A DNA stretch of 64,000 bases from Jacaranda mimosifolia (Eukaryota > Streptophyta > Magnoliopsida > Lamiales > Bignoniaceae): the NCBI GenBank assembly GCA_018894105.1, contig CM032127.1, positions 5,358,501-5,422,500 of the forward strand, written 5' to 3'. The notes under the pieces were generated by a model. It did no database searches, had not been told where the DNA came from, and saw only the letters and a program-made list of their open reading frames with translations. Positions 35,888-48,493 of this stretch are shown here, one piece after another. A program made the position numbers and the translations under genes. How positions within the stretch are numbered: position 1 is the stretch's first letter; every line of letters starts with the position of its first letter.

Positions 35888-36617
35888 CAAAGAAAAAGAT
35901 AGCTATTGCTTATTCAAAAAGATAGATGAAGACTAGTGTTTGTGGTTTTACATTTGGGATGTTATATTGGATATAGTTGCTTGTCATGGGAAGTTTGTTG
36001 CTATGGTTTTATGACGAGGGATGTTGGCAAGTTTTGGGGGTTTTTGGAAAACTCATTTGGAAGTTTGTTTTTGAACATAATGTTTTTAAGTTCTAATATG
36101 AATTCAAGCTTGCAATTTGGAGGTTTCATTTGTTTCTAGCATAGTCTTTTGTTCCTTTTGACTACTTTACATTAGCTTGCAATATATACTTTAATTAGTT
36201 TGCAAGATATACTTTACATTTGTTAAATTGACATGAAAAGGTGTGTCTCATTTAAAAAGGAAAAAACAAAAGACAATTGACATTATTAAAGATGAAATCT
36301 TAAAGATAAAATTTAATGATAATTACTTCAATAATTGGCTTCCAAAAAGTTGCTTCAGCAACTTCACAACATCAAAAATAACCTAGAAAAAAGGGGAAAA
36401 AATGGAAGCCAATACATCCTTACAGTTCAATCTATCTATACTGCCAACTTTCTTCACAAGTACATACATAATATTCCTCCAACACCTGCAAGCCCTCAAA
36501 CAAACAACACCAATAGGAACAGTAAAATTACAGCAGCAATGCAGGTCATTGAAGAAGAAATGTTGAACAAATACTTCCAGTTCTACCTAATATTCCTAAG
36601 TTTTGCATTTTCAACCT

Positions 36618-36938
36618 CTAGTCATTAATCTTACGGAAGAGACTGGGTATTATACTCTTCGACCTTACATAGATGGGTGGATCAACCCATTCGAAAAATT
36701 CACACCCATTTATCTAGAAAAAAGAAACCCAAAAAATCAAAACTTTTGAATATCCCTTATTTTGGAGAATGAAAAACTCAACCCATTCAAAAGATATACT
36801 TACATTATATTTAGAACAAGACACAAATCTCCCCCCAGGGTTTTGGTTGGCCCATGAGGTCTTTACCAAGCATCTTTCTTTGCAGAAGCACTCAAACGGC
36901 CACACTAATCTAGAGAAGCTTGAACTTGTAGACGACAT
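36618..36938 (-). CDS. Small GRF-type zinc-finger protein carried by the MULE
   Basis: A two-exon minus-strand gene with an open frame of 76 codons. Exon 1 is 36,938-36,804 (ATG to a GTAAGTATATC donor); exon 2 is 36,713-36,618 (after TTTCTAG, ending TAG). Exon 1 gives a serine-rich start, then CFCKERCLVKTSWANQNPGG and RFVSC. Exon 2 begins INGCEFFEWVDPP, followed by YVRSKSIIP. This is the GRF zinc-finger signature: spaced Cys residues, TSWxxxNPGxRFxxC, then CxFFxWVD. GRF fingers bind single-stranded DNA or RNA in other proteins. Plant GRF proteins often continue into a coiled coil or membrane tail, and sequence downstream (36,600-36,335) may be a decayed remnant of one. The gene points toward the transposase gene (tail to tail). 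Unlike the transposase it shows no stop or frameshift in these exons. Expression is unproven. Confidence 0.7.
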
Positions 36939-37364
36939 TGTGAACAGTAGCAGAAGAGAAGAAGAAGGAGAAGAAAAAATGGAAAAGCTGATACCGAGAC
37001 GGTGAGGTGAGAAAATTTTTGGGGAAAATTACTTTTATGTTTTCTGATCATTTTTCTTTTTCTTTTCCTTAATTTTAGTAGATTTCAATTGGGGTAAGTT
37101 GGCAACTTACATGTAAGCTTATGTGGCATATGGATAACAAATGGCATGAAAGCCCAAAACATACAGCTCAGTTGGAGCTGACTGTACAATTTCTGGTTTC
37201 AATTGAATATTTTTGAGCCTAATGGATTAAAATTGCAAAAAATTGGATTACATGTATAAAAATCAATAAATTGTGGACTAAATGTAATAACCCCAAATCA
37301 AAATGGAGTAAAAAAAATCTCGCAATAGTTGATGGACTAAAATTACATTTTCCCCTACATTTTC

Positions 37365-37822
37365 CCAGTTGAATGACTCCAAGCCCTTCAGTAACACATT
37401 CCAAATTCTTGTTCCTTCAAATATGAGCATTTCAAGAAATGCAATGTTTAGAATCATGCAAATTAAGATTATCAATTATACCTACCAATCAAAATAGCTA
37501 TGCTATAAACCAAAACTTCAGCAATTAAAATGCTCAATTTCTTTTTCTCATTTCCCAGAGTATTTTCTTTAATTTGGCCATTCAAATGTTTTAAGACCCT
37601 GCTAAAATTTTGGATTACTATTTGTTTTTCCATGTTTTTTATTTTGATAAACCTCTCAAACTAAACCATCCAAGGCCTTTGTCAGAACAAATAGATTTTG
37701 CCAACATGATTACACCCTAAATAACTAACCTCTTAATTTCTAAGTCTCAACTGGCACAATCTGTAGACTTCCTGCCAGATTGAATGGGTAGCTTGGATTG
37801 ATCAAGGTTGCTGGTTTGATGG
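37365..37822. other. Intergenic spacer
   Basis: No gene or structured repeat seen between the MULE and the copia element. Confidence 0.45.
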
Positions 37823-37827
37823 AGCGA

Positions 37828-38102
37828 TATTAGCATAGGTCATGAAAATATCCAGATAGTTTAGAGTTTACTCAGCATTACTTATCATGTAATTAGTTAG
37901 TTACAACATTAGTTTCATACTCAACAGATAGTTAGTTAGCCATAACTCTCTTTGTGTATATAAACCGTGTACATATCATTCTTCTGAATATAATTCACAT
38001 TTCACACACGCTTTCAATGCACAGATTGCTTGCTACTCTCATCTCTCTACCATTTTCTCCTGTTTCATTCATCTTTTTCCTTGACAATCTAGGGTTCTAA
38101 CA
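37828..38102 (+). repeat. 5' LTR of the copia element (275 bp)
   Basis: Starts TATTAGCATAGGTCATG (TG has become TA in both LTRs) and ends AGGGTTCTAACA. A TATA-like GTATATAAACC lies in the middle. Similar along its length to the 3' LTR with scattered substitutions. Confidence 0.92.
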
Positions 38103-38115
38103 TGGTATCAATGAC
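38103..38115 (+). other. Primer-binding site of the copia element
   Basis: TGGTATCAATGAC directly follows the 5' LTR and matches the initiator-methionine tRNA complement TGGTATCA used by most plant LTR elements. Confidence 0.85.
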
Positions 38116-38186
38116 ATTTCGTCTCACCGTTGCTTCTCTTTCAACAGTTTCAGTCTAAATCTTCCTTTGTACCTTTCTCTTCTAGC

Positions 38187-41100
38187 ATGGATTCTCTTCG
38201 ATCTTCAGCTTCAGTAGCTTACAATGGAAATTCCGCCATTGATGATACCGCAAGTCCTTTCTATATCCATCATTCTAATAATCTTGGACTTATCCTAGTG
38301 ACATAACAACTGTCTGACAATAATTACACGCCGCTTGGAGTAGAACAATGCTCATTGCTCTTTTAGTGAAGAATAAAGTCGGCTTCATTGATGGTTCTAT
38401 TCTGAAGCCAAGTTTCGATGATCCAGTCATGCTCAATTCATGGAAGCGCAGTAGCAATATTGTTATTTCTCGGCTCCTCAATTTAGTGTCAAAGGAAATA
38501 TCAGCTAGCATTTTGCATTCTGAATTAGCGTATGAGATCTAGACATATCTCAAAGATTGGTTTCAATGCAACACTGGTCCTCGTCTCTATTGATTACATA
38601 GAGAACTCATCACCAACACACAAGGATCCAACTCCATCAGTGTGTATTTTACAAAACTCAAAGCACTTTGGAATGAACTAATGTTCTAGCATTTTTGATG
38701 GGTGTTAATGATAGCTATGGCCAAATTCGAAGTCAGATTCTACTCATGGACCCCTTACCTCAGATTAGCAAAGTTTTCTCACTAGTTTGTCAAGAAGAAA
38801 TGCAACGAGGTGTTGGCAACAACCTTAACAGTGAAACATCTAGTAATCTAGCCTTTGCTGTCAAGGCAGAAAGTTATAAGTAGACTCCTAAACACAACAA
38901 TAGTTAGTTTTCTGGTGGATATAGAAGACCGAAGAAAGACAAACCCTATTGCACACATTGCTTTGACTTTGAGCACACAATGGAGATTTGCTACAAATTA
39001 CACAGTTATCCTCTGGGGTTTAAGTCACAAAACAAGCCTCAGTCTCAGTCTATACCTCATTCTGGAAGCAGAGTCTCCACAAATCAAACAACATCCATTA
39101 CTGTGAATCAAATCTCTCACTCTCAATGGGCTAATTTTTCTACAAATTTCATCAAACTCTTAGTGCATCTTAATATAGTCAACTCCTCAACCTTATTTCC
39201 AATCACGCCAATGCCACTCCTACAGCTAATACCTCATCTACTGAATCTGATCCTCCTATCACCACATACACCATAGGTATTTGTTGTTCTACTTCTCATC
39301 CTTCATTCCTTTCCACCACTTGGATAATTGACTCCGGTGCCTCATGGCATATTTGCTCAAACATTTATATGTTTATGCATTTAACTCCATAAAACATTCT
39401 TCTGTCACTTTGCCAAATAACATTAGCATTTTAGTTCACTTCATGGGTGATATCAAACTTAATTCTAACATAACTCTCACTGATGTGCTATATGTTCCCA
39501 ATATCAAGCTTCACTCCTATCTGTTAGCTCTCTCCTTAAAAATCATGATCTCACCGTCATTCTCATGACAAGTTTGTGATTCAGGAAACTTTGACTTTGA
39601 AGGAGATTGATAGGGGTAAAAGACAAGCTGACCTCTATATTCTTTATATTCATCAGCTTGTAAATCATGCTATTTCTTTGAATAAAGTGTCAGCACAAAT
39701 TTAGCACAATAGATTAGGACATTTGTCTAATAAAAAACTTGCTTTTATGAAATCCTTGTTGCAAATTGATGTAAAGGATACGAATAAAACATATTATGTT
39801 TGTCCTCTTGCCAAGCAACAATAGATACCTTTTATCTCACACAATCACTTATCCCGTTCCCTTTTTGATCTCATACATTTGGATATATGGGGACCATTCC
39901 ATACAATAGCTCATACTGGCCACAGACTTTTCTTAACCATTGTAGATGATTACACTAGGTTTATGTGGACCTTTATGCTTAAAACTAAGACTAAAGCACC
40001 TCTGGTTATATCTAGATTTCTTACTTTTGTTCATACTCAGTTTAATGCTACCATCAGTTAAGTTCATAGTGGCAATGCTAGAGAGCTTACTCTCATAGAT
40101 TTTTATGCCAAACAAGGTGTCATTCATCAACGTGCGTGCGTTGAAAACCCATAACAAAAATCTATAGTTGAGTGCAAGCATCAACATCTTTTAAACATTG
40201 CACACACCCTCTACTTTCAATCCCACATACCTATTCATTTTTGGAATGAATGTGTGTTAACTACCACATTTTTAATCAATAGGACTCCATCTCCCTTGCT
40301 CAAAAACAAGTGTCCCTTTGAGCTCTTATATCAATCCACCGTAGACTATTCTCTACTTAAGGTGTTCGGGTGTTTGGCACATGTTTCTACCTCAAAAGCT
40401 CACCATACTAAATTTGATCCTTGATCTAGATTGTGTGTCTTTCTAGGCTATCCCACATCTACAAAAGGTTACAAGTTTTTTGACCTTATCTCCAAACAGC
40501 TTATAGTGTCTAGTAATGCCATTTTTCATGAAGACGCTTTTCCATTTCAAGACCATAATAACTATAATGTAAATACTGACCCCTTTCCTGATTTTGTTCT
40601 TTCTATACCATGTAATGACTTACCTCTTACCACTCAGTAGCCATGTCGTTCCAGTTCAGCTCCTGCAACCTCTGCCATCCCTTTCCCCACTGCTCCTATC
40701 ATTAGAAATCTACAAGACAAACTAGACCACCATATTATCTTCAAGATTATCAATACCATCTCTTACACTCTCTTCTTGATCATACAAAATGTACTCATCC
40801 CATCTCTAAACATCTATCTTATACTTCATTTTCTCCTACTCATAAGCATTTTCTTTTGAATCTCTCTACTCATTTTGAACCTCAATCTTACAATCAAGCC
40901 ATTAAGTTTCCTAAGTGGCAAGCAGCTATGCATTCTGAGTCGCACACACTAATAGCAAACCACACTTGGAGTGTGGTTCACCTCTCCCCTGGTAAACATA
41001 TTATTGGTTGCAGGTGGATTTATAAATTGAAACTTTGGGCAGACAGTACCGTTGATAGACAAAAATCATGTCTTGTTGCCAAAGGATACATACAACAAGC

Positions 41101-42412
41101 CGAAATGGATTTTTTGGAAACATTCTCACATATGGTAGAATTCTCTATAGTGAAAGTTCTTCTTGCCGTTACAGCAGTCAAACAATGGCACCTAGCTCAG
41201 TTAGATTTCAACAATGCATTTCTTAACATAGATTTATTTGAGGAAGTGTACATGGGGCTTCTTTTGGCTACAAACCTAATCACTCTCAGCAACACAATTC
41301 CAGCCGTCTGGTTTGCAAACTTCATAAAGCTTTATACGGCCTTACACAGTCTTCTCGCCAATGGTATTCCAAGCTCTCTTAAGTCCTTTTCAAACTTGGT
41401 TTTGTTCAGTCACATGCTGACCATAGTTCATTCACACAAGGTTCCAATCAGTCGTTCATTGCCATTCTTGTTTATGTAGATGACATTGTCATTGCTGATC
41501 CTTCCCTTGATGATATTACTAAGGTCAGGTCTATACTTCAACAATAATTTAAGCTTCATGATCTTAGCTCAATGAAGTACTTCTTAGGTCTTGAAGTTGT
41601 TCGGTCTCCCTCTGGTATCTTCGTTTCTCAAAGACATTATTATGCATTATAAATATTAGAGGATACATGCTTTCTTGCTGCCAAGCCCTCTACTATTCCT
41701 ATAGACCCCCACATGAAGCTCAATTCCACCGATGGTGACCCACTACAAGACCCATCATAGTATCGGCGTTTAATTGGCAAACTTCTCTATCTAACACTAA
41801 CAAGACCAGATATCACTTTTTGTGTTCATCACCTCAGTCAGTTTGTTGCTGCTGCCCGTACATTACATCTTCAAGCTGTTCATCACTTACTATGGTATAT
41901 CAAAGCTACACCTAGTCAAGGTCTCTACTTCTCTTCTCAATCATCGCAATAGCTCACCTCGTTCTCAGATGCCGATTGGGCCTTATGTTCCGACACCCAT
42001 AAATCTACCACAAGTTTTTTGCATATATTTTGATGACTCCCTCATATCTTGGAAGTTTAAGAACCAGCAGACTGTCTCTAGATCATCTGCCAAAGCTAAT
42101 TATCGAGCCTTTGCAACCACTATCAGTGAAATTATTTGTCTCCAGCAAATTCTTCAGGACTTCAGGGTTTATCTTGATGCACCTAATCTCATCTGTTGCG
42201 ACAATCAAGCAACTCTCCACATCTCTTCTAATATGGTGTTCCATTAACGTACAAAACATATAGAAATTGTTTGCCATTTCATTCGAGAAAAAGTTAAAGC
42301 CGGGAAAGTTTGTCTCATGCCTATTCGTTCAAACAACCAGTTGGCTGATGCTTTTACTGAGGCCTTGCCAAGTGCTACGTTGCTACCTTTACTATCCAAG
42401 ATGGCCATTTGA
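38187..42412 (+). pseudogene. Copia gag-pol polyprotein, degenerate
   Basis: From ATG 38,187 the frame is broken by numerous stops and shifts, but the domains follow in order. Gag comprises 38,240-38,880 (for example SPFYIHHS, then KNKVGFIDGS). A zinc-knuckle remnant lies near 38,955-39,020. The protease active site WIIDSGASWHIC is at about 39,325-39,360. Integrase (39,860-40,420) carries HLDIWGPF, TIVDDYTRFMW and WNECVLTTTFLINRTPSPL, followed by the C-terminal part with FLGYPTSTKGYK. Reverse transcriptase (40,900-41,500) has CRWIYKLKL, AVKQWHLAQLDFNNAFLN and a YVDDI-type active site near 41,474-41,490. RNase H (42,060-42,350) has SRSSAKANYRA, CDNQATLHIS and NNQLADAFTEAL. No functional product is possible. 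Confidence 0.92.
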
Positions 42413-42430
42413 AATCCCTATTATCCATCT

Positions 42431-42441
42431 TAAGGGAGGGA
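42431..42441 (+). other. Polypurine tract of the copia element
   Basis: TAAGGGAGGGA lies immediately before the 3' LTR, the normal priming site for plus-strand synthesis. Confidence 0.8.
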
Positions 42442-42709
42442 TATTAGCACGGGTCATGAAAATATCTAGATATTTTAGAGTTTACTCAACACTAATTACA
42501 TGTAATTAGTTAGTTACAACATTAGTTTCAGACTTGACAGATAATTAGTTAGCTATAACTTTCTTTGTGTATATAAACCATGTACATAGCATTCTTCTGA
42601 ATATAATTTACATTTCATACACACTTTGAATGCATAGATTGCTTGCTGCTTTCCTCTATTTTCTCCCATTTCATTCATCTTCTTCCTTGACAAATTTGGG
42701 GTTCTAACA
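42442..42709 (+). repeat. 3' LTR of the copia element (268 bp)
   Basis: Starts TATTAGCACGGGTCATG and ends GGGGTTCTAACA; pairs with the 5' LTR. Confidence 0.92.
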
Positions 42710-42714
42710 AACGA

Positions 42715-45509
42715 CAAGGATTCGACCCACTCTAGAGGTGCACGATTCCTTCAAATGATGTGAGAATAGGCTTGACAATTTCAACTTGACTCGCGGGTGT
42801 TCCCATTCTGTTTCGTTCTATTCGACATGGGGTAGGTTGAAACCAACTCCGCATATGGCGGAACAAATTTTAATATGAATTTCATGCGGGATAAGGTGGG
42901 TTCGAGTTCCTCGCTATACCCCCCAATACTTATATAATTATGATTTATAATATATTATATATTTGTAAGATTGGACTTTTTTTACATTTTAGTTTTAGAT
43001 TGATATATTGGAACATTGTCATGTTGAATATTATTTCATTCATATTTATATTTTAATTTTTAATTGATGTATTTAAATATTGTCATATTGATTGAACTTT
43101 TTTGTATTATATTTTATGATATCGTAGTTGAATTATCAAATTAAGTAGATAGTTTTAAAAAGAATTAGTAAGTGTGGTGAAAATAAGGCTGTAAATGGAT
43201 ATTCAAAAATTCATTTACTGTTCGCATCTGTATCCATTTATACAGATATTATTCGCATCCGTTTAAAGCGGATGTTATCTATATTCAATTAGTAGATACT
43301 CGAATGCAAATGGATACGAATATAGTAAATGCATATCCAGTCTATTTAATATCTGCTCTGAGTATATATTCACTAAATAATATATTGTTTATAATTTTTA
43401 ATAAAAATACTATATTCCATATATGCATATATATAAATTATAATTGAAGAATTGGGAAATGTTTTTTAAAAAATATTGTAATATAGATAAAAAATTGAAG
43501 AATGAAGTTAATCACCAAAAATTATTGCGGGTTGACTTTATAACTAATATACTTAAATATCATTACTAATATTAATTAGTGCTACTAATCAATTATAAAG
43601 TCAATTATTAATTAGAAATTGTGCTATATTTTGATTGCTTCCTTTTTAATGAAATTGTATAGTTTTTTCTATTAATTAAAAAATATGTATTTTTTTATAG
43701 GTTAATGGATTCACATATTTGGATATTCATAAAGGGATATCCAATTGATAATAAAAATAAATAAATTCAAATACGGGTCTTTTTAATCAAATATAGATGC
43801 ATCTGAATAATTATAATTGAATACGAAAATATCAAAATTTGACCGATATCCGATAGATAAGAATTCAAATATCATGCATAAATATCCATCAAATCTATAT
43901 CCATATTTAGATATTCTAAAAGTTAATCGAATATGAATATGAAAATAATATATTCGATCCTTTTAATATCCATTTACACCCCTAGCACCCCGCTTGGATG
44001 TGGGTTTGATATATTTAATGCGGGTAAGAGTGTCAAAATCAAACCTAACTCAATGACCCGATCATGATCCACATGAAAAATATTAGGTTTGGGTTTGATG
44101 TTTTCAAGTTTGAGTAAAATTGGGTTGGACTTGAAACTGACTCGAGAAAAAAGAATAAGGTTGGATTGGTTTCAGGTCAACTCGCTAATCCTGAAAACAA
44201 CAAGCGAGTGACCCAATAACCTAGCTAATCAACCTGACCCTACCCGAAAATAATTGGCTAATTAAAAATAAAATCTAAATTTAAAAAATTTATATCCAAT
44301 AATATAAACCAAGAAAAATTTTATATCCAAAATTTCAAAAATCTTAAAATCTCCAATACACACCAAAAGAGAATTTCTTTGTGGAGTTTTGGGCTATGAA
44401 TTAATGAAGGAAACTAGCTATTGGTGTGAAGAAGATTTCAGATTTGATAGTTGTTATCAAATTTATCTTTGGACTTTAATTTGATGTTTTTGTTTTTGGA
44501 CTTTAATTTTTACTATTTGGCAGTTAATTCTGCATTGATGGTTATCATCAAAATTGTTTATTGAATAATGATTGATTACTTTTTTGTATTTGAAGTAATT
44601 ATAAGCATGCCAAGTTTTAAGTTATTATGTTTCTTACTTTCTTAGACCTTATTAAGTATGTAGAATTATGGGTTTTAAAGGCACATCAAATTTCTACTCA
44701 ATTACAATATTGGAATCTATAAATATGAAAAATAAAATATATAGATCAGGTTGGGTTGGTTGGGTTAGGTGAGGTTTATCAAATTGTTGGGTGACCTGAT
44801 TGAAAATCAGGTCAACTTGAACCTGACTCGATTTTTTGTAGGTCAAGTTAGGTTTGAGCCTTCTAGGTTTAGCATTGGGTTGGGTTAGGTTCGAATTTAG
44901 TACTTTTATGTTATACCCCTACCTTACCCAATCCAAATCAACCCAACCCACTCAAATTGGCAACCTAAGATGTGGGTCGGGTTAGGATTTTCAAATTTAA
45001 ATCCCACGAGGCTAGATGGGATGGGTTTAAGATAGTTTTTTAAGTGTAGGGAGTACAAATTTAAGAAAAATCGGCTCCAACTCGGCCCAGTATCATGCCT
45101 ATGTGGGTATTTGCTGGGTAAAAATCATGCTCAATGTGTCGGCAAAATATGGACCCATTCTTTGTTATAAATCCTAATAACATTTGTGGGATGTTTTCTT
45201 GGACATGGGCCAAATTAAAGATTTCTTTGGGTTACCCATTCAAGTAATATGTTGTTGCAGAATTTCCTGAAATCTTGACCTATGAGTTTTTTTTTGATGA
45301 AATCTTGACCTATGAGTTTGTTTAGCTAATGCTGTGGAAGATTATCTTCTTTTCTTTACTCAAAATGTCTCATCAAGTATGAGACTGATTGATTGGCCGA
45401 TTTAATCAAACTGTTTTCCCCTTGAGTTGTCTGATATATGATTTAGACTCCACTTTGTGGTTGAACAGGGACATTCATCCTCAATGCATGAACATTTTTT
45501 GAGCTTCAT
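42715..45509. repeat. Nested, decayed hAT-like MITEs
   Basis: At least two layers are visible. One spans about 43,189-43,984 and starts AGGCTGTAAATGGATATTC, with an inverted GGGGTGTAAATGGATATT at its right end. Another spans about 44,020-44,930 and is rich in GGGTTGGGTTAGG and AACCTAACCC words near its ends. An outer pair, ATAGGCTTGACAATTTC at 42,769 and its inverted counterpart ATAGGCATGATACTGGG near 45,100, may enclose both. TSDs are not recoverable. A short tandem repeat GAAATCTTGACCTATGAGTTT occurs twice at 45,268-45,320. No genes. Confidence 0.5.
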
Positions 45510-45531
45510 TGTAATACCAGAAGTTTCTTCC

Positions 45532-45566
<35 letters not shown>

Positions 45567-46989
45567 GTAGTAGTAGTAGTAGTAGTTTAAGCTGTTTAAA
45601 TTATAGTAATTAGACACCTAAGAAGTTAGGATTTCAAGTAGAGGTTAATCTAATTCTAATAAGATTAAAATTCTAGACTATCTTCTCATGATAAAGTGTG
45701 ACTAGGTATGAGTTATCATTAGTTGGGATTGATATTCAAACTGGGAAATCAAGAAATAGGGTTATATTTTTATCTCAATAAGATAAGAATCCTAGTTTAT
45801 CCAGAATACCTAGCCTAATAGAATAAATACTAGTGCAATAGAAAATAGAGAAACCATACACAGAGGTGAGAAAATACCAGTTCATTTTTTAAATTCATAG
45901 GAAATTTAATTCTTAGTACTAACATTTTTATTCTTTCTTTCGTAGAATTTGTGGAGGACGCGTAATTGGAAGGTCAGACCTAGAGAAGTATAGGGTTTTA
46001 GTATTCCCTAGTAAGTAAATCTCTGATCCTTTTCTATTGAAATTATTTTCTGCACAAATGATTTATGCATACAAAATGGATGACATGTTCTTTTTATTGA
46101 ACTTTTAGTTCTAATGGTATTTATTATAGAATTCCCCATGTGCGAATATTTAACCGTTTATAAGACTTTCTGCATGCATAAAACTTATTTTTTGGATTTG
46201 AGCATGTAAAATAAAAATCATCATGAATACTTGCACAAAATATAGGAATTTTGTCGAATTAAATATTAAAAAGAATCTATGCTCTGAATGATCGAGAAAC
46301 TATCGGTAGAAATAAGTTCAGTAACTGTGCTACGGGGTTACAGTAGCATAAGATTTTGAAGCCACTTAACGGCGTTGTAGTTAAGATCTTGGCCAGGATA
46401 ACCGATTAGAATCCCGAGAATTCAGGAGCATTATTGATTAATGATTATTTTTTTATAATCTCTGTTCTGAATGATTCTAAAAGACATGTGGTTGACTCTG
46501 ATAAAATGATTTCTGGATATCTTTGTATTAATTGTTATATTTCTGCAAATTAAATATTTTTGTTTGTAGTTATTTTTCATTATATTTATACTTGCTCAAA
46601 TCTAGTTGAAAAAGAAAGAAAATTTATTTGCTAAGCGAAGTGTCGTTCATAAGTTATTAATCCACTTTTTTGCAGAAAACTTAGCTCAGGATGAGGAAGA
46701 TGAGCAGTTTTGGGGATGGTGACAAGAGATTGGCAGTTTAGATAGGTCATTTGTTGTTTAAGATTTCAAGTTAGTTGTTTAGAAAAGTTTCCTTGAAATC
46801 TTGATTACTCATGTTTAATTATTAAGACACATGTTTTGGAATTCTCTTTCATGGTGATAAATTGTTTTGGTAATTTTTTTAATGAGATTTGTGGGATTTC
46901 AACAAGTTTTGTTAGATTTGAGGCTTAGTGTTTCTGAGTCTTTGGGCTTCGGGGCGCTGCCGTGTTATGTCCTAAATTGAGGCGTGACA
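45510..46989 (+). mobile_element. 5' LTR of a Ty3-type retrotransposon (1.48 kb)
   Basis: Starts TGTAATACCAGAAGTTTC and ends TTGAGGCGTGACA, then comes a primer-binding site, so the right border is firm. It includes an ATT/AGT microsatellite near its start and a CTTCGGGGCGCTGCCGTG word near its end, resembling the end of the 14.5-kb solo LTR. The matching 3' LTR is not in the window. It may belong to the gag-pol that starts at 60.3 kb. Confidence 0.75.
45534..45588. repeat. ATT/AGT microsatellite
   Basis: About twelve ATT units are followed by about seven AGT units, inside the LTR. Confidence 0.92.
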
Positions 46990-47002
46990 TAAGTGGTATA
47001 AG

Positions 47003-47020
47003 TGGTATCAGAGCCAGGTT
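47003..47020 (+). other. Primer-binding site of the Ty3-type element
   Basis: TGGTATCAGAGCCAGGTT matches the initiator-methionine tRNA 3' complement used by Del-type elements. It is separated from the LTR end by TAAGTGGTATAAG, a local duplication. Confidence 0.85.
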
Positions 47021-48058
47021 ATGATTCTAGATATGAAATAGGCATACAATATTTGGGTAAACCGAAAATAGTGTTTAAATTTAGAATTAAGAAAAGAGAA
47101 TTATTTTGACTGTCAGGCGATTTTTAGTATTAGATATTTTCAGGAATCTGATTAATAGTTATTTCTAGGCGGCTTAAGGAAAGGAAATTTTACCAATAAT
47201 CGAAGCATTTTCTCTGTCCTCTTAAATTTGAGGGTTTTCATTTTTCCAACTTTATCTGGAAACCTGTTTCCCCCAATACATATATTATTGATTGTTCCAT
47301 ATATATATTTTTTTTAACAAAAACTTGAATTTTTCCTTTCTTCCGAGTTTAATTTGAAAGGATTCTTGGGTATTTGTTTAAGTATCTTTCGAGTTTACAT
47401 CTTTAGCATCCTCATCAAAGATCAGTTGCAGTAGTATTTTTTGGAATTTACACATCAAATTGAATTAGTATTTGGAATTTAAAAAATTAAAAAATAAAAA
47501 TAAATAAAAATTTAGGTTACACAGATTAGAAATCCATGGATGAATAAAAATCTTGAATGAGAGAGAAAGAAGAAAACTTAAGGCTGAACGGATTATAGGG
47601 CATGCCTTGACTCATAGATTCAGCATCTGAGGAATTCTCACCGAATTTCTTCAAATCTTCCATCAAATTACTTGATTTTCTTTTCTGGAACTTTCTTTGC
47701 CAATTTACTGGGATAAGTTCCACACACACACACACACACGTATGGAGAAGAAACTGTAACCCTTACGCTTCTCGTGGACAAAAAGAAAAATAGTAGTACA
47801 TAGATCTATAGGTTACAGGCCATTAAGGCATTAATTATAGATATATATATATATATATATAACCATTTCTGTTACAGCTATGGAAAAGGGAAACAGGTGT
47901 CTTCACGTGGGCAGCCAATATTAGTTATTTTAAAAAAAAAATATGGGGGCTAAGATTCTTGGAAATTGTTGCTATTTGATGTTAGCTTACTAAGGCTAGT
48001 TTTATAGAAAAGTTAGACATTATCCCAGAAAAAAAAAAAAAAAAGGTCAAAAAGAGAT
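47021..48058. other. Possible retroelement leader, interrupted; no clear gene
   Basis: AT-rich sequence with an AC microsatellite (47,719-47,738) and a TA run (47,840). A 69-codon minus-strand ORF (47,735-47,526) of serine/phenylalanine-rich composition has no recognised domain. If the LTR at 45.5 kb and the gag-pol at 60.3 kb are one element, this would be its 5' untranslated leader. Confidence 0.4.
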
Positions 48059-48409
48059 GTTTAATTAACGGCCACTTATTTAAAAGTATCAAAAACACTT
48101 TCAAATTTTGTGATCAATCTCTACTTGATTTTCTTTAGAATAAGCTCTCTAATTTTGTTAAAACTTTAGATATTACTTTCTACTAACTTGATTTAACAAA
48201 AATGCCCTTAAATATAATATTTTTCATTCATTTTTTTCACTTATTCATCATTCATACAAGCAAACAGTAAACCCTTACTTTCATTACCCAAAATAAAAAA
48301 CGCAGCAAGCTCCACGGCGGGAACGAGAATAATCTTTGGAGCTACCAACCACCAACCCGACATCTGCATTGTCTTCTTCTATTTTTATTTTCATCATTTT
48401 TGGGTTTCT

Positions 48410-48449
48410 TCTTCTTCTTCTTCTTCTTCTTCTTCTTCTTCTTCTTCTC
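48410..48449. repeat. CTT microsatellite
   Basis: An uninterrupted CTT run upstream of the first transposase exon; ORFs across it on both strands are composition artefacts. Confidence 0.9.
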
Positions 48450-48493
48450 AGTTTCTTCTCAGTTGTTATGAGTTTCTTGTATTTTTTTGACAA

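Larger units (their letters stand above)
30382..37355 (+). mobile_element. Mutator-like element with transposase and GRF-finger gene (6.97 kb)
   Basis: TIRs of about 290 bp (30,382-30,672 and 37,063-37,355) start GGGAAAAATG / GGGGAAAATG and share TTTTAGTCCATCAACTATTG, CATATGCCACATAAGC and TTACATGTAAG in inverted orientation. The flanks TACGTTTTT (30,373-30,381) and TACATTTTC (37,356-37,364) look like an aged 9-bp TSD with two mismatches. Inside are a plus-strand transposase gene and a minus-strand GRF zinc-finger gene. Stops in the transposase mean it can no longer move on its own. Confidence 0.88.
37828..42709 (+). mobile_element. Ty1/copia LTR retrotransposon, complete but decayed (4.88 kb)
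   Basis: Two LTRs (37,828-38,102 and 42,442-42,709) enclose a primer-binding site, a gag-pol relic in PR-INT-RT-RNaseH order and a polypurine tract. The flanks AGCGA (37,823-37,827) and AACGA (42,710-42,714) are a 5-bp TSD with one mismatch. The order integrase before reverse transcriptase defines copia. LTR divergence and many stops indicate an old insertion. Confidence 0.92.

Noticed and set aside
47526..47735. 69-codon minus-strand ORF as a host gene
   Set aside because: No recognised domain, starts within an AC microsatellite, and lies in probable retroelement leader sequence.
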